NCBI GenBank assembly: GCA_036877525.1
Contig: JAZGTH010000013.1
Location: 11,148,001-11,212,000, forward strand
Reading direction: 5' to 3'
Source of the DNA: Chromobotia macracanthus
Taxonomy: Eukaryota; Chordata; Actinopteri; Cypriniformes; Botiidae
DNA length: 64,000 bases
The notes below the pieces were generated by a model, which had not been told where the DNA came from, did no database searches, and worked only from the letters and a program-made list of their open reading frames with translations. The position numbers were made by a program, and so were the translations under genes. This document shows, in pieces, positions 44,601-54,271 of this stretch (positions within the stretch are counted from its first letter, which is position 1; every line of letters begins with the position of its first letter).

Positions 44601-46350
44601 AATCAAACAGTGGTGCCTGTGAGATTTTTGTTTCTGGGCTTCATCTCTTATGTGAACATACTGCATGCATTGATGAGAATTTAAAAAATCATACAGAGAA
44701 TTTTTTACAGAATGTTTTACAATAAAATCTAGTTTATATAGAATTGAATCAAATTGATTGGCTACAGAAGCACTCTTACAATTGCATGTAAACATCATTT
44801 TTGTGTGTAAAACAAGTACCATAAAAAAGAAGTTTGTTTGCAGAAATTTATCATTTTTAACATCAGTATAACCATTCAGTTTACCACCAGAACATTGAAG
44901 GACCAGGCTAAATTATTGCTATCAGTCTATCAGCTATCAGTTCACAAAGTGTTATTGCTTGTCTGTTCAGTTGGAGTTGGAGTTTGAGTGCCTGGAGCTG
45001 CATTTACATAGAGTTTATGTGCAAAAATGTTTGCTCACATGTCAGACATTGACCTTGCTTAAATCTGTGAGCACTCAAACCTTCTGGTATATAAGAACTG
45101 TTACACTACATTTTTTAGACCATGACCATCATGGGTTTTTTTTGCACACACATTGGGTTCTGACTTTGTGAATGTTAATTTTAACTCTCATTCATGTTAT
45201 CATTCCTACTGTTGTCATGTCTGAATATGTTACCTGATTCCGTTCAGTAGTCACTGTCATTCAATTTTCTTTCTAAAGCTACTTTCGTTAAATACGTTTC
45301 TCATCACTAAAACTTGAATATCAGAGATGTTTTGTGAGGTGCTTATTGTAAGAATTGATCTGGCATCTTTTTCATGTTCATCTCGGTTTGTCATGCAGAA
45401 TATAAACCAGTTTGAACTGTTTGGTTACATGGCCACCCCTCCAGACATTCCTTCAGTAAGTAAACCTCAGGAGAACAATCACCACTCGTGTTCAGATTTT
45501 AATAACATACCATAAGTGCACGATTAACAAACAGGAGTTTATCTACTGTAGCATTCTGCAAGGTTTTGTCTCCACAATATTTGTCTCCACAAAATATAGT
45601 ATATATAGAAAAAAATACCTATCCATTTTTGTGACGCAGGCAGTTTTAACGATAAAGATTTTTCTGTATATGATATTACAAGTAACACACTGAGATGCTA
45701 GAAAAACACAGCTAAATAATATTTTAAAATAATCCAGAACTTGTCAAGACATTCCAAGAAGTCCAAGACATTCAACATCAGTGTAACTGTCACAGAGCCA
45801 GCTACACCTCCCACACCAGACATCACAACTCTTACACACTTGTTCCCTCTCACCTGACTTTTGATTCTCTGCAGCTGCACATCTAATCAAGGGCTCCATA
45901 TAAACATCACTCTGATTGTTAACCGCTCAATGCGCTGGCTCCTGTTAATTTTCCTGTGGCATTATTTTTGTGTTGCATTGTTTATCTGTCTTCCTGGTTT
46001 CTCCATTGTCTGCTCCACATGTATTCTACAAAAGAGAACAGACTGTGTTTACATTCAGTTAGGTTACCGTTCATTCATCTGTGAATTCATACTCACCTGT
46101 TGTTCCTGTTTCCAGTTCTGTTTACCATTATATGAAATTGACATGCATTTTCTGACAGCATCAACAATAAAATGAATCTCATTGTTTGCTTTAAGCCAAA
46201 TATATTACTTTTTGTGTAAATTGCTGCTTGCATCTAGATCAATGATCTAAACCTTTCTTACAGAAGGTATTTTCTCAAACTCTCAGCACTAATGAAATGC
46301 CACCAGATACCCTAACAAACACACCAGACTCCTTACAGTCAGATGTCTAA
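32513..46350 (+). CDS. dab1: dab1-like gene (Disabled-1 reelin adaptor), spliced; integrity uncertain
   Basis: Nine exon-like blocks in order match Disabled-1, the cytoplasmic adaptor that binds lipoprotein receptors through a PTB domain and relays reelin signals after Src-family phosphorylation. Blocks: PTB part 1 (32,513), part 2 (34,378), part 3 (35,282, incomplete), part 4 plus basic linker (35,482), TILEDEIDPVYQ (41,904), YIVFEAGHEP (42,966), VPTNKQKEGIYDIP (44,347), FELFGYMATPPDIP (45,399), and a last block with stop (46,264). All four reelin-type tyrosine motifs (YQTI, YQYI, YQVP, YDIP, equivalent to mammalian Y185, Y198, Y220 and Y232) are rebuilt across the junctions. The first coding exon and the long C-terminal region were not found. 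Two blocks lack an AG acceptor. Introns carry a gypsy insertion and an inverted-terminus element. It could be a decaying teleost paralogue. Confidence 0.8.
32653..34377 (+). other. dab1-like intron
   Basis: Intron between PTB exons a and b (GTAAGA...CTACAG). AT-rich; no repeat that I can name. Confidence 0.7.
34378..34476 (+). CDS. dab1: dab1-like exon b: PTB domain, second part
   Basis: Acceptor TTTTTACCGCTACAG, donor GGG|GTGAGT; exactly 33 codons, phase 0 at both ends, the same length as my recollection of the DAB1 exon. HKQKIFLTVSFGGIKIYNERSG is the beta-strand/HKQKIFL signature. The first ten residues (RIAVSAQSAV) are diverged. Confidence 0.9.
35282..35365 (+). pseudogene. dab1: dab1-like exon c: PTB core, 5' half missing
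   Basis: IDHRAFGYVCGKKGNHKFVAIKTSHS matches the DAB1 PTB core (TDHRAFGYVCG...FVAIKT). About 17 upstream codons expected in this exon are absent, and there is no AG for 66 bp to the left (the sequence is ATTTAAAATGTTTTAACACT). The nearest AG is in AAAAAAGGACC at 35,214. The donor TCG|GTTACC is weak. As it stands the block cannot be spliced normally. Either the exon has been broken by an insertion or deletion, or it is skipped. Exons b and d are both phase 0, so skipping would stay in frame but would remove the PTB core. Confidence 0.7.
35482..35595 (+). CDS. dab1: dab1-like exon d: PTB end and first tyrosine motif
   Basis: PIILDLRDLFTLIYDIKQRE, then a basic stretch and HCEQAVYQ|GTAAAT. It matches DAB1 (AEPVILDLRDLF...CEQAVYQ). 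The conserved start Ala-Glu (GCGGAG, 35,476-35,481) is preceded by GTGG, not AG. The usable AG lies inside GCGGAG, which trims two codons but keeps frame. The exon ends in AVYQ and joins TI of the next exon to make the YQTI motif. Confidence 0.85.
35780..37345. mobile_element. Inverted-terminus (DIRS-like) element in dab1-like intron
   Basis: The left end GTTATGTATGTAACC, then CACTGTGTCAGGAAGCTGAT (35,820-35,840) is inverted at the right end (ATCAGCTTCCTGACACAATG, about 37,292-37,311). A second left-type unit lies at 35,995-36,040 (GAGGGAAACTCAATGCTGTGTCAGGAAGG). The interior (AGGACCAGCCCGCTTCAGCACAAAC at 36,166 and GAGCAGAGCATTCTCAATGG at 37,038) is shared with 46.64-47.96 kb. No intact ORF. 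Confidence 0.6.
37346..38097. other. Intronic, no feature recognised
   Basis: AT-rich sequence between the inverted-terminus element and the gypsy insertion. Confidence 0.5.
38103..38563 (+). repeat. 5' LTR of the gypsy copy
   Basis: Starts TGTCCCTGCTCC and ends TCTTCAATACA. TATA-like AGTATATAAACTCC at about 38,239 and AATAAAAC at 38,517. The gag start ATGGATCCTCACG (38,532) lies inside it. Confidence 0.93.
38532..39285 (+). pseudogene. gag of the gypsy copy
   Basis: Starts at ATG 38,532 inside the LTR. The frame stays open to 38,915 with MDPHVSHSS, a Gln/Leu-rich helix, a Pro/Ser linker and FPKKFHGNPTKCKSFLQC, typical of fish gypsy capsids. After a break, CFYCGQTGHMKSIC (about 39,218-39,259) is a CCHC zinc knuckle for RNA binding. 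At least one frameshift or stop lies between the two, so no full-length protein can be made. Confidence 0.85.
39340..39450 (+). pseudogene. Aspartic protease remnant of the gypsy copy
   Basis: TQALVDCRATGNFISSEFAQ stands where family members have a D-S/T-G-A catalytic loop. Here D is followed by Cys-Arg (39,390-39,395), so the active-site triplet is lost. Confidence 0.8.
39548..40398 (+). pseudogene. Reverse transcriptase of the gypsy copy
   Basis: Fragments in order: linker with LPPNRSTDCAIDLIPGTTLP and SPVAAGFFF, a frameshift near 39,860, then YTKLDLHSAYNLVRIREGDE with the first catalytic Asp. A TAA stop at 40,067-40,069 is followed by AMPFGISNSPSMFQ and YIDD (about 40,171-40,182, the metal-binding catalytic pair), then GYIISQEGV. 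The catalytic residues survive, but the stop and frameshift break the frame. Confidence 0.9.
40559..40774 (+). pseudogene. RNase H remnant of the gypsy copy
   Basis: VGAILSQRHG, then PCAFSRKLSPAEHNYDMGNR and ELLAIKL-like KLLAIKLDLEEWRHWLEG, with TNHKNLE at the end. The segment before it that holds the first Asp is out of frame. Confidence 0.85.
41041..41640 (+). pseudogene. Integrase remnant of the gypsy copy
   Basis: The HHCC finger retains GHPS but reads NSSVC where CxxC is expected, so one zinc ligand is lost. AIDFITDLP (first Asp) and, after frameshifts, ILSDRGPQF-type and SNGQTERLNQ (Glu) follow. The C-terminal domain is deleted, and the sequence joins the LTR at about 41,667. Confidence 0.85.
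41668..41793 (+). repeat. Truncated 3' LTR of the gypsy copy
   Basis: Begins TTTTGGATTGTTTGCTG, jumps to CCTGCCACGACCC, and ends CTCTTCATTACA. The upstream U3 part is missing, and about 27 bp are lost near the CTGCATATGGATCC motif compared with the 5' LTR. Confidence 0.9.
41904..41939 (+). CDS. dab1: dab1-like exon e (36 bp)
   Basis: GACACAG|ACC...CAG|GTGCAC, 12 codons TILEDEIDPVYQ, phase 0 at both ends. It matches the DAB1 micro-exon TILEEDVEDPVYQ, one residue shorter. It completes YQTI from exon d and supplies DPVYQ for the YQYI motif. The gypsy target duplication ends only 105 bp upstream; the polypyrimidine/branch region TTCTAATGTTCAATTACTAAAAC is still present between them. Confidence 0.88.
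42966..43061 (+). CDS. dab1: dab1-like exon f with 5-residue repeat
   Basis: YIVFEAGHEP matches DAB1 exactly. It continues as a 15-bp tandem expansion (GGACAYGAGCCAGCC), then ends SEESVYQ|GTATTT, giving the YQVP motif with exon g. The intron before it ends CTTGACTCAACATTG, so the terminal dinucleotide is TG instead of AG, after a good T-rich tract. There is no other AG close by. Confidence 0.8.
43195..44215 (-). repeat. LTR-like repeat, copy 2
   Basis: Pairs with 22,840-23,400 (same block order) and extends further right: GTGTACTACACCCCTTGAGGG, then CGGGAAAAGAGTTTCTTTG, up to a CCCCCCCTTTTGG run at 44,199 (a purine tract on the minus strand). Lies in the dab1-like intron between exons f and g. 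Superfamily unknown. Confidence 0.5.
44347..44405 (+). CDS. dab1: dab1-like exon g with YDIP motif
   Basis: AATTTTTAG|GTCCCC...: VPTNKQKEGIYDIPKQHL matches DAB1 VPTSQKKEGVYDVPKSQ. It provides VP to complete YQVP and holds the YDIP (Y232-type) motif. The donor (GTAGGT after ACT) is plausible. The following DAB1 exon (FEDFEERF type) was not found before 45,399. Confidence 0.82.
45399..45455 (+). CDS. dab1: dab1-like exon h
   Basis: TCATGCAG|AAT...TCA|GTAAGT, 19 codons, phase 0. NINQFELFGYMATPPDIPS matches DAB1 TQLELFGDMSTPPDITS. Confidence 0.85.
46264..46350 (+). CDS. dab1: Candidate last dab1-like exon with early stop
   Basis: TTTCTTACAG|AAGGTA opens in phase 0, compatible with exon h, and reads KVFSQTLSTNEMPPDTLTN, then LQSDV and a TAA. 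SQTL resembles the SSQTLPAS segment after exon h in DAB1, but the similarity is short. A donor-like TCTAG|GTAGGT follows at 46,366, so the exon may continue past the stop. If real, the protein lacks the long C-terminal half of DAB1. Confidence 0.45.
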   Translation, partial: KVFSQTLSTNEMPPDTLTNTPDSLQSDV

Positions 46351-46639
46351 AGAGAGAAGACGTCTAGGTAGGTTTCCTTTGTTTCTTGCTTTCATTCTTC
46401 ACTGGGTTCAACAGTGACCCAGTCTTAAAGGAATTTGATGATAAATGTTTATGTTTGTCACAGACTTGTGCTTTGGCAAATCCAAACACTGTTTGAGACA
46501 GCTTTTATCAAAGCTCATGTGATACATCTCACACATTCCTGTATTTTTAATCAGGAGAGGTAAGATTTTAATCTCATTGCTATAAAAACAGTTGACACAA
46601 TAAGATAGAGAAATAGAGATTTGCTATCCAGCAAGGTGC

Positions 46640-47960
46640 TGTGTCATGCCACAGTAAGGGAAGGCCTTCCCCAGATGCTGTTCAACATTGGCCCAGAGAA
46701 CATCAGGAGCAGAAAAGAGATCTGAGTGGCAAGGGAGAGGACCAGCCTGCCACAGCACAAACATTACTTAGAGATGGCCCCCTAGCCAGTGCCTTAAATG
46801 ATGCTACACTCCTGGGAGAATGGGCACTAATGCCAAGCGGTGACACTAGGTCACAGGCCTCATAGGCCAGGGTAATAGCATCTGTGATCCAGTGAGATAA
46901 GGACTGTTTTGTGACCACATTACCTTGGTTGTGCCCATATGAACAAACTAAGAGTTGAGAGATCTTACGCCACAGGCTTTAGGGGTGGACATAGACCTTC
47001 AAAGCTCTAAATGGACACAATAAGAAGTCTTTCCTGTTCCAGCAACTCATATGGCAGTAGGCGATTTTAGCAAATAGTCTCTGGTCAGAAGGGGATAGAG
47101 TCTGGTCTAGGGTACAAAATGGCTTTAACAAAGCCAGGGGCAAAATCCAAACAGGCAGAATCTACAGAAAGAGCATGTCATGTCATGCTCTCTTGAGCGA
47201 TGTCAGAGCTAATAAAAGAGTCATCTTGAGAGTCAGAAACTTATCTAAGGCTGACTCTAGAGGCTTAAAACGTAAGACTACAGTAAGGTCCAAAGAGAGG
47301 ACCCGTGTGCGACAGAAAGCCCTCAGCCATCTGGCATTATGCAGAAAAAACAAGACGCCAAAGGATGTCTCCCAATAGAGGCTACATTAACAGGTTCATG
47401 GCTAGCAGAAACAGCGGCCACAAACTGTGAAGGTAGCCAGAGCTAACGTTGCAGAAAGGCACTCTTGAAGTAATTCCAGCACTGAACCGATAGGGCAGTA
47501 AACCAGGTCACTGTGGTGTCCTATCATCCAATTGGATGATAGAAACCTATCATCCAATTTCAATGTCTTAATGTGCTGTCTTTCATCTGGGCATTCAAAG
47601 CTCAGTTTCTCAAGAGCACAAGAAACAACCTCAACCAGCTACTCAAATGTAGCAGAAAGAGAAAGCTGGTCTGTCTCAGCACCCATCTGGCTGCTAGCAG
47701 TCAGGTTGTCATCTGACGCTGCCAGCATGAGCTCATCTACAAGCTCAGCTTTCACCAAATTGAGCTGCAAGCCCCACAAGTGAAACCTTTACTCTGCCTC
47801 TGCAGAAGCAGTACCCAACCCACGAGATGCAGCTGCCCAGCTCCTATCAGGATTAAAATAAGCCAGGAGGGAGCAGAGCATCCTCAGTGGAAGCGATTTG
47901 CAATAAGGACAGTCAGCTTTCTCAAGAGCTGACCTAACATGCATGCCACCGACTGTAATA
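46640..47960. mobile_element. Fragment of the inverted-terminus family (interior only)
   Basis: Shares GAGAGGACCAGCCYGC, AGCACAAAC and GGGAGCAGAGCATYCTCA with 36.1-37.1 kb, in the same order. Termini missing. No intact ORF. Confidence 0.55.
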
Positions 47961-48005
47961 TAGGGTTAGAGTTACAAGCCCTAACCCGATCACAAAAAAC
48001 AAGAT

Positions 48006-48065
48006 CTGTCAGGATTCTGGCATGAGAATTTAGAAAAAAACAAGACAAGGAAGCCAGGACCCTGA
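48006..48065 (-). repeat. Short LTR fragment (5.3-kb family)
   Basis: TGTCAGGATTCTGGCATGAG, then GGAAGCCAGGACCCTGA. Confidence 0.5.
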
Positions 48066-48524
48066 TATTAGTTGACATAATCAAAGATTCACACCCATTT
48101 TTAGCAATTTTCTCTTCAGGGTGTAAAGAAGCTTGACCCAGCATATGTTATTTCTGTAAGGAATGGACTGAAGAACATGGTGCTAAAGTACATAACAAGA
48201 GAAGAGAAGATGATAGCAAAGGTGAAAAAAGTCTGTTAATGTTACATGTGGATATCCTTGGAGAAATAATTTAAATACTAAAACCCAGAACATCATATCT
48301 TCTTAAATTAAAATTCCTAACACTTCTGTCTTGTTTTATTCTTGTCAAATATAACTTTCTTTTACACACACAGGTCTATATGGTTTAAAACAGAACATGT
48401 AGAAAACTTAGAAGTACCATATACTTACAAATATCTGGGCATAAAATGGAATAAAATGACATTTCCATAGCACTATAACAGTTTCTAAAATCAGTCCAAC
48501 ATTCCCCTTCTCTGTCAGGCTTCA

Positions 48525-48910
48525 TGTCTTGAGTGTCACCTAGATTCTCTTTCCAGGATCCTGACTTCCCTGTGTGTTTGTGTCAGAGCATGCTGTTTGG
48601 ATCCTGACTCAATCCTAGTCTTGGTTCTTGTTTCTTGGAGTCAGGATCTAGATTCATGCTCTGTGTTTTTGTTATCTGTGGAGGCACATGGCCATTTTTG
48701 TTTACTTTGTGCCAAGTGTTCTCCTGTCACATTCTTGACCCCGTCCTCTCATTCCCTCGTAATTCTCCCATCATTAGTTAATTCCTCCCACCTGTCTGTC
48801 CTTGTCACCTGCCTTGGTTTTGACTATTTAATGCCCTTTAAGTGTTTGCTGTCTTGTGTTGGTCTGTTTTTTCTTTGCCTGCTGGCTGTTTTGCCTACTG
48901 TGTCTAGTTA
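48525..48910 (+). repeat. 3'-truncated LTR, same family as 52.4 kb
   Basis: TGTCTTGAG, then CTAGATTCTCTTTCCAGGATCC, GTCAGGATCTAGATTCATGC and TTGCTGTCTTGTG agree in order with the complement of 52,419-52,915. Ends near AAAATAAAACC. Confidence 0.8.
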
Positions 48911-48914
48911 AAAA

Positions 48915-49975
48915 ATAAAACCATAAAATATCTGAACACTGCACAATGAAAGAGAATGGGAGGAAAAGAAATTGTGAAATAGTAAAGCCTTTTGGACTGT
49001 AAATGTTACACACTCAAAAATGTAAAATGCATACATAAAACATATGCAATAAAAATACCTGAAAATAACAAAATAGAGGTGTGGACAGTAATTATATAAT
49101 TATTCTGGGATCAGTATTAACAATTTACAAAATTCTAAGCCAAGTTAAATGTCAACAGTCTCCCAGTAAGCAAGCCAACAGGGCAGCAATGGCAAAGAAC
49201 CTAAACTCCAATGATGAATACATGGAGAAAAACCTTGGGAGAAACCAGGCTCAACTAGGAGGGCCAGTTCTCCTCTGGCATGTGAAAGATACAATTTGTA
49301 ACTTTCTTGGATATAAAGGGAGAGCTGATAATACTGATTTCTAATTATATATTGATTAAAAACTGTCAGGTCTAATTTTGTGACTATGTCAGGCACTGAG
49401 GAATGTTACAAACAGAAATGGCGACAGAAGCATAATGTTACATAATGTTGCAGCTATAACGTCACACTGCTGTATGGACAGGGAACAAAGATAACTAACT
49501 AGGCTGGAGGTAGGTAAGTAGATAATAGTAAGTTTAATAAAGAAGGCCATCAAATTTCCACTGATCTGTCTCTGGGGTTGTCCCATCCCATCTTCCCACC
49601 TTCTGGTTTGGATAAAGTCCAGATCCAGCTGACTACAGGACTATGGGGAAATGAAAGACAGACAGACATATTGTGGATCCAGTACATCTGTTCATATGGA
49701 AAGTGTCCCTGGTTCCGGTTAACCTAGTTAATGTAGCCTAACAATCCTTTAAGGGATTTTAGTAATACATCCATAGGGCTATGTGTAGGCTAGATTAATG
49801 TGATGGATCTTTAATCTAGATTTAAACTGACATAGTGTATCTGGCTCCTGGACAACATTGGGAAGACTGTTCCAGAGTCTGGGTGCCAAGTATAAAAAGA
49901 ATCTGCCATCCATGCTTGATTTTGAAGTGGTGACATTGGGCAGTGAGTTATGGGAAATTCAGTTCTATGATTGAA
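48915..49975. repeat. Dispersed teleost repeat, copy B
   Basis: CCTTGGGAGAAACCAGGCTCA, GGGCCAGTTCTCCTCTGGC, GTCAGGCACTGAGG and GAAGACTGTTCCAGAGTCTGGGTGCC are hallmarks of the abundant repeat also seen at 29.25-30.17 kb. The ORF at 49,081-49,344 is repeat-derived. Confidence 0.6.
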
Positions 49976-51060
49976 TGGTAAACAAATTTAATAGAACATT
50001 TTTAGCACATATTTTAATTATTTACCATACACACATATACATATTCATTACTTCAGTACTTTCTGTTTCAAATGGCTAAAATAAATGGTAATTCAACTTT
50101 TATGCATACAGTTTATTTTCTTTCAGCTGTCTTCTTCTCAGGACACCAGACTTTCTGTCATTTCATTTACAAACTTTCCTTGTACTGAGATGTGGCTTGC
50201 TTTGTAGATTTGAGCATTTTACTGGATGGCTCAAAGTCATAGCAGTCTGTGTCAATGAATTTATTAATTTTGAATTCTGAACTGACAGGAGATTGAGAGA
50301 GTGAGAGATTGACTGTATGCCCGCCCACTATTTAGCGCATTTGATCTATTTAGCGCATATAAGACCAATCATCAGAGGATGCTCATTCTGTTGCAATTCA
50401 AAACTTACTATAGCTGCGTCTCAATGCACAGCCTCCTAAAGGAGACGTGGCTTATATCGCTACATGTCTCTCTCGCTCACTTGCACAATTTCTGGGATAT
50501 TGTATCTAATTTGTGGGCATCAGGGAGCCACTACGAATATGCGGAAGACTCCCAGAACTTCCGGGAGAGGTGGGATATCTGCCAAGGAAACCACATATTC
50601 TTATCCAAATTTTGGAAATGTCAACAGAGAGGATGTCATCTGATGTGCTGGCACACATGCTGAAGACAGCCGCCAATCTAGTAGATGCGTGTGAAAGAAC
50701 GGACAATGTAATCCGCGTCTGCTTTACTTTTTTACCTTTATGTTATTCTGCTGTTTTTACACACAATGCAGTATGTAACCCCAACTACCAGCATGGTACA
50801 CTAGGGTACGCCCAGTAGGTTAAAATTTATCATTAACGAAATGCTTTTCTCCTGCCAGGAGGTGTCTTATTGTTTACAGACCTATCTGACAGTACCGTAC
50901 CTCATATTGTAATACCTCATATTTTTCTAGAAAAAAAATGCAAATAGCATATCTCTCAGCAATCATTCTGTGATTGTCATCTTCATATTTATGCTCCATA
51001 CCTGTATAATAATAACACTAAATATGCAATGTGTAGTATTTCAAGTCAAGGTAAATATGA
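49976..51060. other. No gene recognised
   Basis: Contains a direct repeat ATTTAGCGCAT (50,330 and 50,347) and a block at 50,515-50,580 (GACTCCCAGAACTTCCGGGAGAGGTGGGA) that looks like a common fish repeat. No supported exon. Confidence 0.45.
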
Positions 51061-51064
51061 GGAG

Positions 51065-51478
51065 TCAGATTCCAGAAGTTACAATCAAGGATTTATTAGC
51101 GTCAGAGGCCAACAGCAAACACAGCCAAGGTGCCACAGGTCTTACACGTGCTAAAACGCTTTCAGGAGCAGTTGCAGGGTCTGTAGGAAAAGGAACTGGA
51201 ATGGGTGAATTTGATAGTTCATTTTTAAGCAACACTCCAGAGGTAAATGAGGGACTCGAATGAAGGGGCAGGGCCACAAGTTCATTTTTAATGGAACATT
51301 CTATAGGTGCCAGTGTAGGAGATAGATGAGACGCATGCCACTTTTTCCCATCTGACAACTGGTAGGTACATGAACCATGAATCTGACGAGTGATTTGCAA
51401 AGGTTTTGAGAATTTTGGATGTCCTTTTGGAACATGAACTGGACTCTGTATACGCAGCCAATTTTCTCTCTCTCTCAT
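51065..51478 (-). pseudogene. C-terminal tail of a gypsy-type pol
   Basis: The minus frame holds HVPKGHPKFSKPLQI, then CTYQLSDGKKWHASHLS. A 'TY.L.DGK.WHAS.L' ending is typical of the region after the integrase core in some gypsy pol proteins. The rest is Ser/Pro/Ala-rich with LLASDANKSLIVTSGI at the end. No core domains are attached. Confidence 0.45.
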
Positions 51479-51496
51479 ATTTTTTATCAGGTGGTC

Positions 51497-52180
51497 AGAA
51501 TGGGCAATAACATCTCCTCCCCACTGATCCTCAACACTGGAGCCCCTCAGGGCCGCGTTCTCCCCCTCCTGTACTCCCTATTCACCCACGACTGTGTGGC
51601 CACACACAGTTCTAAGGTCACTGTAAAATTTGCTGATGACACAACGGTGGTAGGCCTGATCACCGACAACGACGAGATGGCCTACAAAGAAGAGGTGTGC
51701 GCTCTGACACACTGGTGTCAGGAGAACCACCTCTCACTCAGCATCGACAAGACCAAATTGTTGTGGACTTCAGGAAACAGGAAAGAGAACACACCCCTAT
51801 CACCATCAATGGGTCACCAGTGGAAGTTTGGTATGCAACATCCTCAGATCATTCTACACCTTCACTGTGGAGAGCATTCTGTCTGGTTGCATCACAGCCT
51901 GGTACGGGAACACCACCGCCCTTAACCGCAAGGCCCTGCAGAGGATGGTCCGAACTGCCAGCTACATCACAGGAGGTGAGCTTCCCTCCCTCCAGGATAT
52001 TTACAACAGGCGGTGTCTGAGAAAGGCATGGAGGATCATCAGTGACTCTAGCCACCCAAGTCATGGTCTGCTCTCCCTACTACCCTCAGGCAGACGGTCC
52101 CGCTGCATTCAGACACGCACAAGCCGACTAAGGGACAGCTTCTTTGCTCAAGCTGTCCGATTACTCAATGTGAACTGACA
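51497..52180 (+). mobile_element. 3' half of a CR1/L2/Rex-type LINE
   Basis: 51,504-51,925 carries NTGAPQGRVLPLLYSLFTHD, then KVTVKFADDTTVVGLI with the FADD catalytic motif of reverse transcriptase. SLSIDKTKLL follows, and after a frameshift ESILSGCITAWYGNTTALNR and LQRMVRTASYITGGELPSLQ (51,828-52,178). It ends SRLRDSFFAQAVRLLNVN and a stop. 5'-truncated and frame-broken. Same family as the minus-strand LINE at 11.2-12.6 kb. Confidence 0.88.
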
Positions 52181-52418
52181 TAAGTGTTTAAGAAACTGAC
52201 ATAAGAAACTGTTTTCAGTTTCAACAACTGAAAACACAAACACAACATTGATCTTAACAATGAAATTGACAATTACAGTTACACAGATGATGACAGCGTC
52301 TTTGATTGTCTCAGCAACTTTAATGAGGAGGAGATTTTTTGACACTGGCAACTTTGATGCTTTGCCAGATGAACCGTGTCAGTGGGTGGTAGAGTGGTCT
52401 GTCAATAAATGCTAAATT

Positions 52419-52915
52419 TGTCAGGAACGCAGGAAGGAGAACCCCAGTTGCAGAACAGCTTAAACAAAAACACCCACGAGGGGGCAGAACATGAACAAAA
52501 ACAGACTAGATTTTTTTATATAACATTCACTCAAACATTAAGACACAATACAGACTTCTTAACAGCTCAGAAACAAGAAACAATACACCAGCACAAGACA
52601 GCAACCACAAGGACATTAAATAGGAAAGGAAAACAAGGCAGGTAACAAGGGCAGGCAAGTGAGGGAAATGGACTAATAAAGGAACGATTAACGATGAAAC
52701 AAGAGGGCGGGGTCAAGACTCCAGACAGGAAAACACATGGCACACAATAAAAAAAACAATGGCTTCCACAGATCACAAAGACACAGAGCATGAATCTAGA
52801 TCCTGACTCCAAGAAACAAGACTAGGATTGAGTCCGGATCCAAACCTTGTGCTTCGATGCAAAACACAAAGGGTGTCAGGATCCTGGCAAGAGAATCTAG
52901 GAAAAACTCAAGACA
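52419..52915 (-). repeat. Solo LTR with target duplication
   Basis: 497 bp. On the minus strand it starts TGTCTTGAG and ends GCGTTCCTGACA. Flanked by AAATT on both sides (52,414-52,418 and 52,916-52,920). Confidence 0.9.
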
Positions 52916-52920
52916 AAATT

Positions 52921-54270
52921 AGAGACAATCAAATAGCTGGATTATATTTCATTACCATGTAGGGTTAGAAACAACAGCTACAGGATGTGTTCTAGACTTC
53001 CCTATGTAACAGAGTATTGAAGTATGTATCAAGCAGTATTCAAAAGGATGTATCAAAAATCGTTAACCCTTATGGGATCTTGTCTATGTCCATTAGTGCG
53101 TGGAACTAAATAATCTAACAGTAAGTGTGGTGTTGATACATGTCAAAGACTGTCGCCATATAGAACAAGGGCAAGTCAAAGCGAATATCGAGCCTAAAAA
53201 TAACTTCACCGCGCTGCATAACCCGTTTCACACCATTATGGTAAGTATAGTACTTTTAATGAAATTTCCCCCAATTGTATGTAGTAGGTCTTTTTAAAGA
53301 AAATAAAATGGAAAATAAACACAATGTAAATTAACAAATTATACACAAAATTTCAATATACAATTTTAATGAAAATTAAATTGGTTTTGAGTACTCAGAT
53401 CATTGGTGGTATACACTTAGTTTCCAACACATTGAATTAAACTCTTATACTCACTGTACAAAAATAAACATTTCCTTAAAAAAATCCTCTTTTAGAAGTA
53501 GATCTCAGTTCAATTCTGTCCAAAACGTTATGATATCTGTTAAAGTTCAGATTCTCAATCACTTATCTCAACTCCAACGATGTAGCAGTAATTCACTGTC
53601 CACACTGTCCAAATCCTTTCTTCTTGAATAGAAAAGTTAAAGTTTTTGTAAATCTTCTTAACTTTCGTCCTCTTCTTTCTTCAGATTTAACCAGAGTAGC
53701 TCGCCATCAAAGGAACATCCAAAGCAATCCAAATAAAAAACTGAAAATAAGCCATCGATTCAATAAAACAATCATTTCACATGGTTTTCAACTCAAAAAC
53801 AAATACTTTCAGTACATTACGATAAATAATAACATTTACATAAACTGACTAATATAATACTCTCCCATACAGGCTCACATGTATCGGATATTGCAGCCAC
53901 ATCAACTTCAACTCACGTGTGATTAACGATCTCGACAATTTAACAAATACAGTACAAAATACATACATACATAAATTTCAATAAACATTTAACACTTAAA
54001 CTGTTGTCACGTGCTTTTTTGTTACAATAAACAACATTTAGACAAAATAAAATTCAAAAATAAAACCCTTCCGAACAAAATAATTACTAGATGTCAACAA
54101 TTTAAGTCTCCCCTCTTGAATTACAACAAGAATTTAATCTTATTTAACTTTTTAAAGTATAATTTAATTTACAATTTACGTATTTTAAATGAACAATTAT
54201 ATAGACCTGAACTTTAAATATATGTTTAAATATATGTCTTTAAATATGACCATCATTTACTAACTACTCT
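52921..54270. other. Intergenic, no gene recognised
   Basis: Strongly AT-rich. A frame at 53,100-53,240 ends at a donor-like ATG|GTAAGTA but has no recognised homology. Confidence 0.45.
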
Positions 54271-54271
54271 T

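Noticed and set aside
44959..45171. ORF beginning LELEFECLELHLHRVY after a good acceptor-like tract
   Set aside because: No similarity to the expected DAB1 exon (FEDFEERF type) and no suitable donor.
45770..45850. Block reading PATPPTPDITTLTHLFPLT and a stop, similar in style to the DAB1 segment after exon h
   Set aside because: The only nearby acceptor gives the wrong phase after exon h, and the match is composed of Pro/Thr; probably chance.
53100..53297. Frame ending at ATG|GTAAGTA, exon-like
   Set aside because: No recognisable homology and no partner exon in phase; could be repeat-derived.
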